A DNA stretch of 64,000 nt from Terriglobia bacterium (GCA_020073215.1 JAIQFO010000004.1:1-64000), one strand, 5' to 3'. Counted from the stretch's first letter, positions 1-8,458 are shown. Notes: generated from the letters alone by a model not told the origin. Numbers and translations: made by a program.

Positions 1-163
1 GCGATGGTGCTGAATAGTCTGGGTGGCGTGTTGCAGCGCCAGGGCAAGTTCGATGATGCCGTGGACGCTTTTCGGCGCAGTTACGATCTTCTGGTGAAGC
101 TAGGTGACGAACGTGGACAAGCGATGGTGCTGAATAGTCTGGGTGGCGTATTGCAGCGCCAGG
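1..163 (+). repeat. Near-identical 120-bp tandem repeat within the TPR gene
   Basis: Bases 1-43 and 121-163 are identical except for one third-position change (30 versus 150). Each begins one 40-codon TPR unit. The array probably continues to the left of the window. Such low divergence implies recent unit duplication or gene conversion. Confidence 0.85.
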
Positions 164-507
164 AATACTTTTCTGAGGCGTGCGCCGCTTATGAGAAAAG
201 CGTGGTGCTTGGTCGCAAACTCGGCGACAAACGTCATCTCGCGATCGTTTCCACAGCGTTGGGAAAGTTTCACCTCGCCCAAAGTCGGCCAGTCGAAGCT
301 ATTAAAGCTCTTGACGAGGCTTTCGATCTGGAGATTGGTTTTCGCAACCAGCGCGGAGTGAAAATTGTTGTGGGGAGCCTTCTGAGAGCTCTTCACGCTG
401 CTGGTGACCGTCAACATGCGATCAGGGTCTGTGAAGCGGCCCTGAGCCTTATTCCAAGCGACACGTTTCTGCGCAAGAATCTAGAACGATTGAAGAAGAC
501 TACCTAG
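1..507 (+). CDS. TPR-repeat protein, C-terminal part (5' end outside window)
   Basis: The reading frame is open from the first base, so the gene starts to the left of the window. The visible 168 residues form tetratricopeptide-like helical pairs of about 40 residues with the pattern LNSLGGVLQRQG-F-A-AF-S--L--KLGD. Units 1 and 2 are almost identical, and units 3 and 4 are degenerate (ALGKFHLAQSRPVEAIKALDEAF; LLRALHAAGDRQHAIRVCEAAL). The 40-residue spacing with conserved LGD resembles the kinesin-light-chain/NB-ARC-associated TPR class, used for protein-protein interaction. No catalytic domain is visible in this fragment. The stop codon overlaps the stop of the convergent gene on the other strand. 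The role cannot be given without the missing N-terminus. Confidence 0.8.
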   Translation, partial: AMVLNSLGGVLQRQGKFDDAVDAFRRSYDLLVKLGDERGQAMVLNSLGGVLQRQEYFSEACAAYEKSVVLGRKLGDKRHLAIVSTALGKFHLAQSRPVEAIKALDEAFDLEIGFRNQRGVKIVVGSLLRALHAAGDRQHAIRVCEAALSLIPSDTFLRKNLERLKKTT

Positions 508-920
508 GCTTGCCGCTCCAGTTTCTCCACGGCGCGTTCCAATCTCGCGCGCGTGGCGGGGTGGACGCGGTCGCCCTGAAGGAATCGCTCAATGGCATGT
601 TGAGATGCTCCGGATTGCCGCATGAGCGGCCGCACACCAAATTTGCCCGCTCTGAGGCTGAGACCAGGATCGGCAGCCCGAGTCTTGGACGTTTGGTGTG
701 AAAGATATTTGATAGGCCCGGCATTTTCGAGCACACCGACATCTTCACCTTCTTGCGCTCTTCGCTCAATCTCTTTTCCGATAAAGACAAATGGTGTCAT
801 CGCTCTAATCGGACGACGCAACAAAAGTCCTCTGGTGTAGGCCTCGCAGGGCCCACCATCGGGTGACAGTGATTTGTCTTCCGGATGGAGGTAATGACGC
901 CAGATGACACTTGAAAGAGT
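504..920 (-). pseudogene. 3' remnant of a helix-turn-helix protein gene cut by the RAYT element
   Basis: About 138 codons read leftward from the edge of the RAYT element. The C-terminal part looks coding: an MRQSG-SQHAIERFLQG-RVHP-TRARLERAVEKLE stretch matches the layout of a Cro/C1-type helix-turn-helix. Upstream of it is a segment with SPDGGPC and FIGKEIERRAQEGED. The frame stays open to base 1004, but beyond about 920 it runs into the element's inverted repeat, so that sequence is not native. I read this as the tail of a longer gene whose 5' part was lost or displaced on insertion. No start codon can be assigned. The family is not recognised beyond the predicted HTH. Confidence 0.5.
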
Positions 921-991
921 CTGGCGGGTGGGCCACATTAACGCGGGAAGTATAACGCGGGTTTGTCTTGAAACGCCGACTGAAACGAACC

Positions 992-1027
992 GGGGGTGCG
1001 CCACTTCTCGCGCTTTTCGAGAAGTGG
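992..1027 (+). repeat. Left REP hairpin of the RAYT element
   Basis: A GGGGGTGCG leader is followed by a perfect 10-bp stem, CCACTTCTCG (1001-1010) and CGAGAAGTGG (1018-1027), around a 7-nt loop CGCTTTT. The short G-rich leader 5' of a hairpin is the form of REP sites bound and cut by RAYT proteins. Confidence 0.85.
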
Positions 1028-1104
1028 CTCTGAGAGTCTTTCATCACTATTAGGCGGTGTGCGCCATCACCGCGCCAACCTTTTTGCGCGGCTACTCTGT
1101 GGTC

Positions 1105-1659
1105 ATGCGGCGCAATCTAAAACGCTACTACGGCGCGGGAGACCTTCATTTCATCACCTGCAGTTGTTATCGGCGGCAGCCGTTGCTCGGCACCGCGCAC
1201 CGTCGTGACCTGTTGCTGACCGTGCTGGAGCAGATGCGCAGGTGCTATCAGTTCGTCGTCGCCGGTTACGTGGTCATGCCCGAACATATTCACCTTCTAA
1301 TCAGCGAGCCGCAAGGGAAGACTCCTTCGACCGTGATCCAGGTTCTCAAACTGGGATTTGCGCGACGCGTTCTGGCGCAGGCAAGGCGACGACGCAATCC
1401 GGCGCAAGCTATCCTCTTCGACCACATCCCGCAACACATCTGGCAGAAACGCTTCTACGATTTCAACGTATGGACGGAACATAAACGCATCGAGAAACTC
1501 CGCTACATGCATCGGAATCCGGTGAGGCGCAGTTTGGTGGCGTCACCGGAACTCTGGCGTTGGAGCAGTTTCCGCGCCTACTTCCTGGGCGAGGCCGGTC
1601 CAGTGCGAGTCAACGAGTGGGAGGTGCTCAAGATGAAGATCCGACCTCCGGCCGCGTAA
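1105..1659 (+). CDS. REP-associated tyrosine transposase (Y1/HUH family)
   Basis: This 184-residue protein is a TnpA_REP-type single-strand DNA nuclease that would nick REP hairpins through a phosphotyrosine link. The HUH metal motif is HIH at residues 61-63, after VMPE. The predicted nucleophile is Tyr134 in KLRYMHRNPV, the family signature. The N-terminus (FITCSCYRRQPLL) and the WRWSSF segment near the C-terminus are typical. I chose ATG 1105 because it gives the usual family start, MRRNLKRYY; the frame is open upstream to 1057 but adds no family sequence. The length is normal and no lesion is seen, so the enzyme may be active. It is flanked by its own inverted hairpins, and similar hairpins occur elsewhere in the window. 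Confidence 0.93.
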   Translation: MRRNLKRYYGAGDLHFITCSCYRRQPLLGTAHRRDLLLTVLEQMRRCYQFVVAGYVVMPEHIHLLISEPQGKTPSTVIQVLKLGFARRVLAQARRRRNPAQAILFDHIPQHIWQKRFYDFNVWTEHKRIEKLRYMHRNPVRRSLVASPELWRWSSFRAYFLGEAGPVRVNEWEVLKMKIRPPAA

Positions 1660-1692
1660 CGCGGAGTCGAATGCTGTCGGCGGTTCGGCGGG

Positions 1693-1728
1693 TCACTTCT
1701 CGAAAAGCGCGAGAAGTGGCGCACCCCC
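1693..1728 (-). repeat. Right REP hairpin of the RAYT element
   Basis: This is the inverted copy of the left hairpin. CACTTCTCG (1694-1702), loop AAAAGCG and CGAGAAGTG (1710-1718) are followed by CGCACCCCC, the complement of the left G-rich leader. One base pair at the stem foot differs from the left copy. Confidence 0.85.
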
Positions 1729-1793
1729 AGTTATCTCGGTAAAGGTCAAAACACAAACCGGCGTTAAGGTGGCCCACCCGGCCTAAGAGTTGC

Positions 1794-3971
1794 TTACTTC
1801 CCTGCCAGCTTCTTCGCGATCTCTTCCACGATCTTCGGGCGAAGATCGGCCATTACGCTGTCCACGATGCTGGCAATCGTGCGGGCGTCGGTGACGGACG
1901 CCGAGCCCGACCCCTCCGCCGCCGCCGCCATGGCCTTAGGAGCCTGTTCGACCGCGCACTCAGCCAGTTTCGCCGCTTCCACCACGTCACCCGTCGCGGC
2001 GGCGCTGGCTGGCGCGGTGTGAATCCGATGCCAGTTGGATTTTCCCGATTTCGCTTTCCCGTCCGTTCCCATGAATTCCTGCCCCCCGGCTTCTGAGTTC
2101 GAATCTTGATTCCTTGACCCTGCCGTCGCCTCGTCGACCGGCTCTCCAATCTGTTCCGCCGCGGCCTTGATCTCGTCCCGATCCACCGCCTCCGCGAAGG
2201 TCGCGGCCGCAGGCTCCTCCGCCGCCGCAATTTTCTCGGGGAAACTGGTTCGTTCGGCTTCGATCTTCTCTGGCTTGATCTCTTTTTCCGGCTCCGACTC
2301 GGCCCTTTCCACTGCCGGAATCGCTGGCTCCGAAACCGAGGCCCTCACCTCTGCCGGTGCTTCCACGACCGGTGTTTCGGCGGCCGTGGTCTCTGCACCA
2401 TGCTCAACCAAACCATGTATCCCGGAACCCTCTTCCGCGGAACCAGGCTCGGCCGCCGGCTCGTCCACAGCTTTCACACTCGCCACCACCTCTGCTTCCG
2501 CCAGCCGGTTCTCAACCGCAGCCGCAATCGCCTTTACTCCGGTGATCCGCACGGGTTCAATTTCTGCTCCCGCTGTTGCGGTAAACGCGTGGAACATCTC
2601 CGCTTCCAGCGAAATCGCTGCTTCCTCCGGACTCAATGTCATCGGCTCCGCCACCCACCGCGAGCCAGTTGCCACCAAGGTCCCCTGCGACGGCCCCGCA
2701 TGACCGGTGGCGGGTGTCAGCAGGCGCAGCGCTTCGGCCAGATCCGCATCGCTCGGCGCTGCCTCTTCTGCCTCCGTCGGCTCCTGCTCTTTAACCGCGA
2801 CCGCGACCGGCGGCGCAGCCTCCTCCGCCTTCAACTCTTCAGCTGGTTTCCCTTCAGTCTTTTCCTCGGCCTTGTCTTCCTTCGCCGGCTCAACCGCGGT
2901 CGCCGCCGATGCGAATATCGGCTCATCGTCCCGGTCCACGGGCGCGGGTTCCTCCGCGAAAAGGGCAGTATTCACCACAGTTGCTGCAACCGGTGCCGCG
3001 TCGCCGCCGACCGGGGCAACTTCGGTAGCTGGTTCCACGTGCGAGACCGGATTCTCGACTTCTCGGTTAGCCTCGACCGCTAATGCCGGGGCGTCGACGG
3101 CTGCCGCTGCCGGCTCGACCATCTCAGCCGCGGGTAGCGCGGGAGTTTCCAGCGCTTTCGCCTCTTCCGCTTTCTTCCCCTCGGCCGCAGCCGCGGGCAA
3201 TCCCACCTCGGTCTTGATCGCACACTCGGCGGTCTTGATCGCACACTCGGCCGCAGGAGCCTCAACCGGGCGTGCTTCTTCGGCCACGGGCGCGGCATTC
3301 TGAGCCGGAAGCGGCGCATCGAGTTTCGCGACCAGCGCGCTAAGCGCATCCAGCTCTTCCGGCGTGATGTCCCGCGGAATATCTGGAACCAGCGCTGACG
3401 CCGGCTCCGGCGGCGCCTTCACTTCTAAGACTTGGTCCGACTCCTTCTGGCTCTTCCCCTTCCGGAAATTCCGGAAGGTCGCTCCAGTGGCAAAATCCTC
3501 TCGTTCCGGTTCCGGCTCTTCTTTCTTCTTCTTCGACGGAAAGCGCAGACGGCTCTTCCATCCAGTATCGAGGTCGGTGTTACTTTCCGCCGGCTGGGGT
3601 ACCACGCGGTCTTCGAGGCGCATGATCGCAGTCAGCAACTCGCTGGCCTCAAAAGGCTTTACGATGTGAGCGTCGGCCTTCACACGGCGCGCTTCTTCCG
3701 GCTTGAAAGGTTCCAGCTTGCCCACCGTCAGCAACACCGGAATGTGCGACGTTTCGCTCGAATCTTTCAGACGCTGGCAAACTTCCAGCCCACTGTAGCC
3801 GGGCATGTAAACGTCCAGCACGATCAGATCTGGTTTCAGTTCGGTGATCCGCTTCAAAGCGGCCGATCCGTTATTGACAGTGACCACGTCATACCCGGCA
3901 TCGGCCAGGATCTTTCGCCCCATGTTCTGGGCTGTCACACTGTCATCGGCGAGCAGTATTTTCCGCGCCAA
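1794..3971 (-). CDS. Response regulator receiver protein with very long Ala/Glu/Pro-rich tail
   Basis: Residues 1-125 are a CheY-like receiver domain: acidic pair in ILLADDS, phospho-acceptor Asp in LIVLDVYMPG, and conserved Lys in HIVKPF. About 550 residues follow of low-complexity sequence rich in Ala, Glu, Pro and Val, with no recognisable fold and a short duplicated stretch (AECAIKT repeated). The last 30 residues become ordered again, with an amphipathic helix (IASIVDSVMADLRPKIVEEIAKKLAG). A receiver with a long flexible linker and short C-terminal helix recalls FrzS/PilG-like polarity proteins, but that is inference. It has no DNA-binding or enzymatic output domain and no histidine kinase neighbour. 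The start has ATG and lies next to a 340-bp gene-free stretch. Confidence 0.85.
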   Translation of the reverse strand: MARKILLADDSVTAQNMGRKILADAGYDVVTVNNGSAALKRITELKPDLIVLDVYMPGYSGLEVCQRLKDSSETSHIPVLLTVGKLEPFKPEEARRVKADAHIVKPFEASELLTAIMRLEDRVVPQPAESNTDLDTGWKSRLRFPSKKKKEEPEPEREDFATGATFRNFRKGKSQKESDQVLEVKAPPEPASALVPDIPRDITPEELDALSALVAKLDAPLPAQNAAPVAEEARPVEAPAAECAIKTAECAIKTEVGLPAAAAEGKKAEEAKALETPALPAAEMVEPAAAAVDAPALAVEANREVENPVSHVEPATEVAPVGGDAAPVAATVVNTALFAEEPAPVDRDDEPIFASAATAVEPAKEDKAEEKTEGKPAEELKAEEAAPPVAVAVKEQEPTEAEEAAPSDADLAEALRLLTPATGHAGPSQGTLVATGSRWVAEPMTLSPEEAAISLEAEMFHAFTATAGAEIEPVRITGVKAIAAAVENRLAEAEVVASVKAVDEPAAEPGSAEEGSGIHGLVEHGAETTAAETPVVEAPAEVRASVSEPAIPAVERAESEPEKEIKPEKIEAERTSFPEKIAAAEEPAAATFAEAVDRDEIKAAAEQIGEPVDEATAGSRNQDSNSEAGGQEFMGTDGKAKSGKSNWHRIHTAPASAAATGDVVEAAKLAECAVEQAPKAMAAAAEGSGSASVTDARTIASIVDSVMADLRPKIVEEIAKKLAGK

Positions 3972-4311
3972 GCGTCATCCTTACGCCAAAAAAGGAGAGA
4001 TAACGCGAAACTACCTTGTCCCTCAACCTAAGTCAACGATTCCGCGCAGGTAACCGGTTACGACCGTTCCTAGTCTGTTGGGGAATAGGCTATGTTCCAG
4101 GTTGTTGTGCCTTTGGTAATCTCAACCGGCGGGATCTGGCGATCCAACTGCCCCCTCAGCCGCGAAGCGGCGTAAGAATGCAGCCCACGACGCAAGCCGT
4201 GGGAAAAGTGGGAGCCGACAAGCCCCGGAAGGGCGAAAGAGCGGTCCTCACGACACACTCTTGAGTGCAATTCGCGTGGACAGCCGGGGCGGCTGTCCCG
4301 ACGGGAGTTTT
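3972..4311. other. Gene-free stretch with a dispersed-repeat-like block
   Basis: No convincing ORF is present. The part from about 4080 to 4265 is rich in short inverted segments (for example ACGCCGCTTCGCGGCT on the minus strand) and looks like a dispersed non-coding block, not a decayed gene. At 4274-4306 a GGACAGCC/GGCTGTCC inverted pair lies just downstream of bamD and may act as its terminator. Confidence 0.4.
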
Positions 4312-5733
4312 CTAGAACGGGTTCAGTTTTCCCAAACCCTTCTTCTTTTTCTTCTTGCTTGAAGAAATATCCGCCAGCTCCTCGTTTTTCGCTGGCGCGC
4401 TCGAAGAGGCAGAGCTCGACGTCCCGCCACCGTTCTCCAGTTGGTTGCTCTGTTGCAGCGGAGGAAGCGCGTTCGGATCGGCCGCCACGTTCGGCTTCAG
4501 TTCGTTCGGATCCGCCACATTGGGCTTCAACTCCGCTGCCGCCGGCTCCTGCGCCGCAGGCTGGTCCGCCGCGGGCGCCGCCGCCGGCTCTGCCGTTGCC
4601 GTGGGAGCATCCGAACGCGGCACCTCCTGGTTCGGCCCTACGGTTCCGCTCACGGTCTCCGCACTCACCTTATTCCCGCCGCCCATGCCCCCCAGGTTGG
4701 TCACTCTCTTCACCACGTCCGTCGCTGTCACCGGCGCCGCGTCGACCATCGTTGGCTCGCCCACGTGCGCGGCCTTGGCCACGTCCGGATGTTTCTCGAA
4801 GTTCCCCAGCATATTCGACATGATGCCGGCCTGCTGTCGGCTAGCCTCTTCCTTCTTGTTCTGTTCGAGCGCCGCCCGCGTCGGCCGCGGTACCGGCTGA
4901 TGCAGCGCCTCCAGCCGCGCCTTCGCATCCAGCGCCCGGCCCATCGCCGGATACCGCTTGATGATCCTCCCGTAGGCTTCCGATGCATCCGCGGTCAAGC
5001 CCTCGATCATCTTTCCTTTGGTGACTTCGTTCATGCGCCCGTTCTTCCGGATCGATTCGATCTCGCCTTCGTACGATTGCCCCAGCAGGTATAGCGCCTC
5101 ATCCGCCCCGCTGTACAACGGATACCGGTCCACCAGTGTTTTCAAACGAGCAATCGCCGCCGGATACGCCAGCCGCAGATAATAAAATCGCCCGATGCCG
5201 AACTCGCGGTCCGCCAGCACTTCCTGCACTTCCCGCAGCCGCTGTTTCGCCTGCGGCAACAGCTTGCTGTCCGGATACTCCATGATCAGCGACCGGTATT
5301 CCTCCTCCGCCCGCATGGCGTGGGTGTAGTCGCGGTCCGCCTTTTCCATCTCCTGATAATGGATGTTCGCCACCTTCAGCTGCGCCTCGGCCGCCTCCGG
5401 CATATTGGGAAAGAACGTACGGAAATCCTTGTACTCGATCTCAGCCTGCTGCATCGCCGTCGTGCCGCCCTCGGCGTACCACGAATCCGCCACCGACAGC
5501 TTGGCCCGCGCGATAAACTCCGAATCCGGATAGGTGTTGATCAGCGTCTGCAGCGTCATCCGCGCTACGTCAAAGCGGTTGTGCTTCATGGCATCCATGG
5601 CCCGGTCATACAGCACCTTGTCGGGCTGCTTTGACCCAACGTTGGCCAGCGGATTCACCGCCTTCTTGTTGGTGCATCCGACCGTTAACGCCAGCATTAA
5701 GCCGAGAAATACGAAAATAGAATTCCGACGCAT
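4312..5733 (-). CDS. bamD: Outer membrane assembly lipoprotein BamD-like
   Basis: This 473-residue lipoprotein has a signal peptide ending in the lipobox LTVGC (Cys20). Residues 35-280 hold TPR-like repeats of the BamD/YfiO type (YDRAMDAMKHNRFDVARMTL; YPDSEFIARA; EYRSLIMEYPDSKLLPQAKQRL; FYYLRLAYPAAIARL; YPLYSGADEALYLLG). In the BAM complex such proteins help fold outer membrane barrels. It is about twice the length of E. coli BamD. The extra 190 residues are Ala/Pro/Glu-rich with a PNVADPNELKPNVAADPN repeat and end in a run of seven lysines before GLGKLNPF. The adjacent rpe gene lies upstream on the same strand, but about 100 bp of repeat separates them. BamD is the best call; a general TPR lipoprotein is the alternative. 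Confidence 0.85.
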   Translation of the reverse strand: MRRNSIFVFLGLMLALTVGCTNKKAVNPLANVGSKQPDKVLYDRAMDAMKHNRFDVARMTLQTLINTYPDSEFIARAKLSVADSWYAEGGTTAMQQAEIEYKDFRTFFPNMPEAAEAQLKVANIHYQEMEKADRDYTHAMRAEEEYRSLIMEYPDSKLLPQAKQRLREVQEVLADREFGIGRFYYLRLAYPAAIARLKTLVDRYPLYSGADEALYLLGQSYEGEIESIRKNGRMNEVTKGKMIEGLTADASEAYGRIIKRYPAMGRALDAKARLEALHQPVPRPTRAALEQNKKEEASRQQAGIMSNMLGNFEKHPDVAKAAHVGEPTMVDAAPVTATDVVKRVTNLGGMGGGNKVSAETVSGTVGPNQEVPRSDAPTATAEPAAAPAADQPAAQEPAAAELKPNVADPNELKPNVAADPNALPPLQQSNQLENGGGTSSSASSSAPAKNEELADISSSKKKKKKGLGKLNPF

Positions 5734-5759
5734 AATGAGACCTCAAAACCTTTTCACAA

Positions 5760-5825
5760 CAGAGGCACTGAGACACGGAGAAAACAAATAATAAGATCTT
5801 CTCTGTGACTCTGTGTCTCTGTGCT
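5760..5825. repeat. Inverted repeat between rpe and bamD
   Basis: Left arm 5760-5782 (CAGAGGCACTGAGACACGGA...) and right arm 5799-5825 are imperfect reverse complements built of GAGACAC/GTGTCTC units. It fills nearly the whole rpe-bamD gap and may form a stem-loop in the transcript. Confidence 0.6.
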
Positions 5826-5834
5826 GGATTCAGC

Positions 5835-6509
5835 CTATACTCTCTGCAAACTCGCGCTCCGCGCCGCGTCCAGCAGCGCCTGCGCATTCACCTTGGCATC
5901 GCCCTCGCCGAACACCGCATTCCCCGCCACCAGAATCTCCGCCCCGGCGCGCACCACCTCCGCCACCGTGTCCATCCCAATGCCGCCATCTACTTCGATG
6001 CGGTACGAGTATCCCCGCGCCGCGCGAATTTCCGCCAGCTTCCTCATCTTGTGCAGCGTCGCGGGGATGAACTTCTGCGCTCCAAATCCAGGATTCACGC
6101 TCATCACCAGCACATAATCGACAATGTCAAGCACTTCCGCGAGCGTCTCGACCGGAGTCGCCGGATTGATCACCACCCCCGCCCGGCACTCATGCTGCTT
6201 GATCAGGTGCAGCGTCCGGTTCAAATGCCGGCACGCTTCCTGATGCACCGATATCCAGTCCGCCCCCGCGTCCGCAAACTCCGGGATGTATTGGTCGGGA
6301 TTCTCTATCATCAGATGGCAGTCCAGCGGAAGTCGGGTTGCCCGGCGCAAAGATCTCACCAAAGGAGGCCCGACCGTCAGGTTCGGCACAAAATGCCCAT
6401 CCATAACGTCGACATGGATGACGCTGGCACCGCCAGCCGTTGCTCTCTCCACCTGATCCGCCAGGTGAGCAAAATCCGATGCGAGTATCGAAGGTGCGAG
6501 TTCGATCAA
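5835..6509 (-). CDS. rpe: Ribulose-phosphate 3-epimerase
   Basis: This 224-residue TIM-barrel enzyme interconverts ribulose 5-phosphate and xylulose 5-phosphate in the pentose phosphate pathway. It has the full family pattern: APSILASDF at the start, HVDVMDGHFVPN (metal-ligand His32 and Asp34; catalytic Asp37), DCHLMIENP (His65), the VMSVNPGFGAQ phosphate loop, and the second catalytic Asp in EVDGGI. Length matches the family. It begins with ATG at 6509 after a region of about 250 bp that shows no gene. Confidence 0.97.
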   Translation of the reverse strand: MIELAPSILASDFAHLADQVERATAGGASVIHVDVMDGHFVPNLTVGPPLVRSLRRATRLPLDCHLMIENPDQYIPEFADAGADWISVHQEACRHLNRTLHLIKQHECRAGVVINPATPVETLAEVLDIVDYVLVMSVNPGFGAQKFIPATLHKMRKLAEIRAARGYSYRIEVDGGIGMDTVAEVVRAGAEILVAGNAVFGEGDAKVNAQALLDAARSASLQRV

Positions 6510-6761
6510 AACAGGGTCCAGGATGTAGGGTCCGAAGCTGTGGAAATTCTAGCACGCTGAGAAGCTCGGTGCCCCAGGTTCGCGCCCGTTCTTTGGGCGC
6601 TAACCTGGGCGACGACGCGCTCACGCCGCAGGTGCCCGCCACTGCTTTTCGACCGCATCCAACCCCTCGCCCGTGCAAACTGAGAGTAGGAGGTCGGCCG
6701 ATTTTATGCTGGGTACGTGCGTAACGTTTTGTGAATAGGGTCGTCGACCTATACTCGGGTC

Positions 6762-7252
6762 ATGGCCGTGATTCGACTCATCGCAATTCTGCTGGCGGCT
6801 TCGCTCGTAACTGGACAGGAGCTTTTCCACTCCCAAAATCGGCCAATCCAACACTCCTAAACCTAAACTTCCGGTCGTCGACGACCATGCCTGTCCCGGC
6901 AAGGGTAAGACGGTTCCCAACGTGAAAATTTCGCAGGCTGACCGCATATACCGCTCGTGGCGGAACAAAGGCAAATCCATCGGCACTCTAAAGGCGGGAG
7001 GAGAAGTGACGGTACTTGGAGGGCTGAACGTGGTGCGCGAACCCGACACGGCTGTAATCAAGTATGTCGGCCCGGATGAACCTTCGTTGCTCAAGGTCGG
7101 GGACGTTGCCCTCGGTTACGGTATCCACCGAGTGGTGGGTGCAGGTCAAAACCAGCAGTGATCTTACGGGTTGGGTCCTTGCTGAAAAATTCAATCGCGA
7201 CAAGCGTTGGAATGGGAATTTCTCCCATCTATGTCATTACAGGGAGGACTGA
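6762..7252 (+). pseudogene. Decayed SH3-like exported protein gene (two frameshifts)
   Basis: Three pieces in three frames make one plausible protein. ATG 6762 gives a signal peptide (MAVIRLIAILLAASLVTG) that stops after 32 codons. From about 6811 the next frame reads SFSTPKIGQ, then VVDDHACPGKGKTVPNVK and an SH3-like segment (VGDVALGYGI) to 7161. The third frame continues EWWVQVKTSSDLTGWVL to a TGA at 7250-7252. The frame changes fall near 6800-6830 and 7115-7135. Intact bacterial SH3 proteins often carry a WV.V.T..GLTGWVL end like this one. The last 16 bp overlap the convergent obg gene. Confidence 0.6.
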
Positions 7253-8295
7253 GTCTTCGTTTCTTCTCGCTCCTCCGCCAGCGCCTTCCTTACCTTCTCC
7301 ACGCCCTCGCCCATCGCGTACTTCAGCTTCTCAATCCCCTCGCCGGTGACCGCGGAAATCGAATAAAGCTTCAGCTTCTTGCGAGTCGCCCACTGTTTCA
7401 GCTTCTTAACCTTTTCCGGGTTCGCCACATCGATCTTAGACGCGACCATCAAGGTCGGCTTCTTCTCCAAGTCCGCTCCAAAACTCGCCAACTCGCCCCG
7501 GATGACCTCAACGTCTTTCACCACGTCGGCCCGGCCGCTGCTGTCGGAAACATCCACCATGTGCACCAGCAGCCGCGTGCGCTCGATGTGTCGCAGAAAC
7601 TGTGTACCCAGCCCCGATCCGGCGTGCGCGCCTTCGATCAAGCCCGGAATGTCGGCCACCACAAAACTCTCTTCTCTCCCTTTGTCGCCCACCATCACCA
7701 CGCCCAGATTCGGTTCGAGCGTGGTAAACGGATAGTCCGCAATCTTCGGCCGCGCAGCCGAGATGACCGAGATGAGCGTTGACTTGCCCACATTCGGATA
7801 TCCCACCAGTCCCACATCGGCGAGCAGCTTCAACTCCAGGCGGAAGTTGCGTTCTTCCCCCGGACGTCCGTCTTCGTGCTCGCGCGGCGCCTGGTGGGTG
7901 GAAGTGGCAAACTGTGCGTTACCGCGTCCGCCGCGTCCGCCGCGCGCGATCACAACCCGTTCATCGGCCCGCGAAAAATCGTGAACTTTCTCGCCCGTGT
8001 CCTCGTCATAAACGATCGTGCCCACCGGAACCTTCAGTACGATTCCTTCGCCATCGCGCCCGGTCTTCTTAGCGCCCTCGCCGTGCCGCCCGCGCTCGGC
8101 CTTGTATTCCGGATTAAATCGGAAATGTACCAGCGTGTTATGGCGTTCACTAGATTCCATTGAGATGTCGCCGCCCCGCCCGCCATCGCCCCCCGAAGGC
8201 CCACCCCGCGGCACGAATTTCTCGCGCCGGAACGCCATGCAGCCGTTGCCGCCATCGCCGGCCTTCACTCGAATTCTGGCTTCATCGATGAACAT
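7237..8295 (-). CDS. obg: Ribosome-associated GTPase Obg
   Basis: This 352-residue protein has the glycine-rich Obg fold at residues 1-158 ([29 protein letters not shown]) followed by the GTPase domain. G1 is GYPNVGKST (165-173), the switch region is [11 protein letters not shown], and G3 is DIPGLIEGA (215-223). The G4 position reads ASKID where NKxD is usual. The family acts in late 50S assembly. It lies downstream of rpmA and rplU on the same strand, as in many bacteria, but a repeat and a terminator-like hairpin separate it from rpmA. The Obg C-terminal domain is short or absent. Confidence 0.96.
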   Translation of the reverse strand: MFIDEARIRVKAGDGGNGCMAFRREKFVPRGGPSGGDGGRGGDISMESSERHNTLVHFRFNPEYKAERGRHGEGAKKTGRDGEGIVLKVPVGTIVYDEDTGEKVHDFSRADERVVIARGGRGGRGNAQFATSTHQAPREHEDGRPGEERNFRLELKLLADVGLVGYPNVGKSTLISVISAARPKIADYPFTTLEPNLGVVMVGDKGREESFVVADIPGLIEGAHAGSGLGTQFLRHIERTRLLVHMVDVSDSSGRADVVKDVEVIRGELASFGADLEKKPTLMVASKIDVANPEKVKKLKQWATRKKLKLYSISAVTGEGIEKLKYAMGEGVEKVRKALAEEREETKTQSSL

Positions 8296-8312
8296 GATAT
8301 TTAACGCAGCCC

Positions 8313-8358
8313 GTGTGGGGACGGGCGACCCGCCCGTCCAGCGGAGCGAAGCTCCGCA
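8313..8358. repeat. Dispersed double-hairpin repeat, copy 1
   Basis: GTGGGGACGGGCG with its complement CGCCCGTCC forms the first hairpin. GGAGCGAAGCTCC forms the second. Related copies are at 9343, 37655, 38856, 39410 and 40002. This copy lies between rpmA and obg, 18 bp upstream of the obg start. Confidence 0.8.
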
Positions 8359-8377
8359 ATTTCGCCAAAATGAAAAA

Positions 8378-8398
8378 GCCTCGACGCGAAGCCGAGGC
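8378..8398 (-). terminator. Terminator-like hairpin after rpmA
   Basis: Read on the minus strand, a GCCTCG/CGAGGC stem with a 9-nt loop is followed by TTTTTCATTTT, the form of a Rho-independent terminator. It would separate rplU-rpmA from obg. Confidence 0.6.
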
Positions 8399-8458
8399 CG
8401 CTACTGTGGCTCGTGTGGCGCCGGGGCTTCGCCCCAGCCCGCCCAATTTCCTGAAACC

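Larger units (their letters stand above)
926..1779 (+). mobile_element. RAYT (REP-associated tyrosine transposase) element with inverted flanks
   Basis: A single-gene unit of about 854 bp is bounded by matching inverted ends. GGGTGGGCCAC plus TTAACGC at 926-944 is repeated inverted at 1761-1779 with one mismatch. Inside these lie a second inverted pair, the hairpins at 992-1027 and 1693-1728. The ends enclose the RAYT gene. This layout, a TnpA_REP gene between inverted REP hairpins, is known for RAYTs, which are usually non-mobile domesticated relatives of IS200/IS605 transposases. The left end abuts a truncated gene, so this copy appears to have inserted at some time. Confidence 0.8.

Noticed and set aside
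2167..3303. Long plus-strand ORFs opposite the response regulator tail
   Set aside because: They mirror the GC-rich, low-complexity tail of the minus-strand gene, have no start signals, and encode only Ala/Ser/Arg-rich strings.
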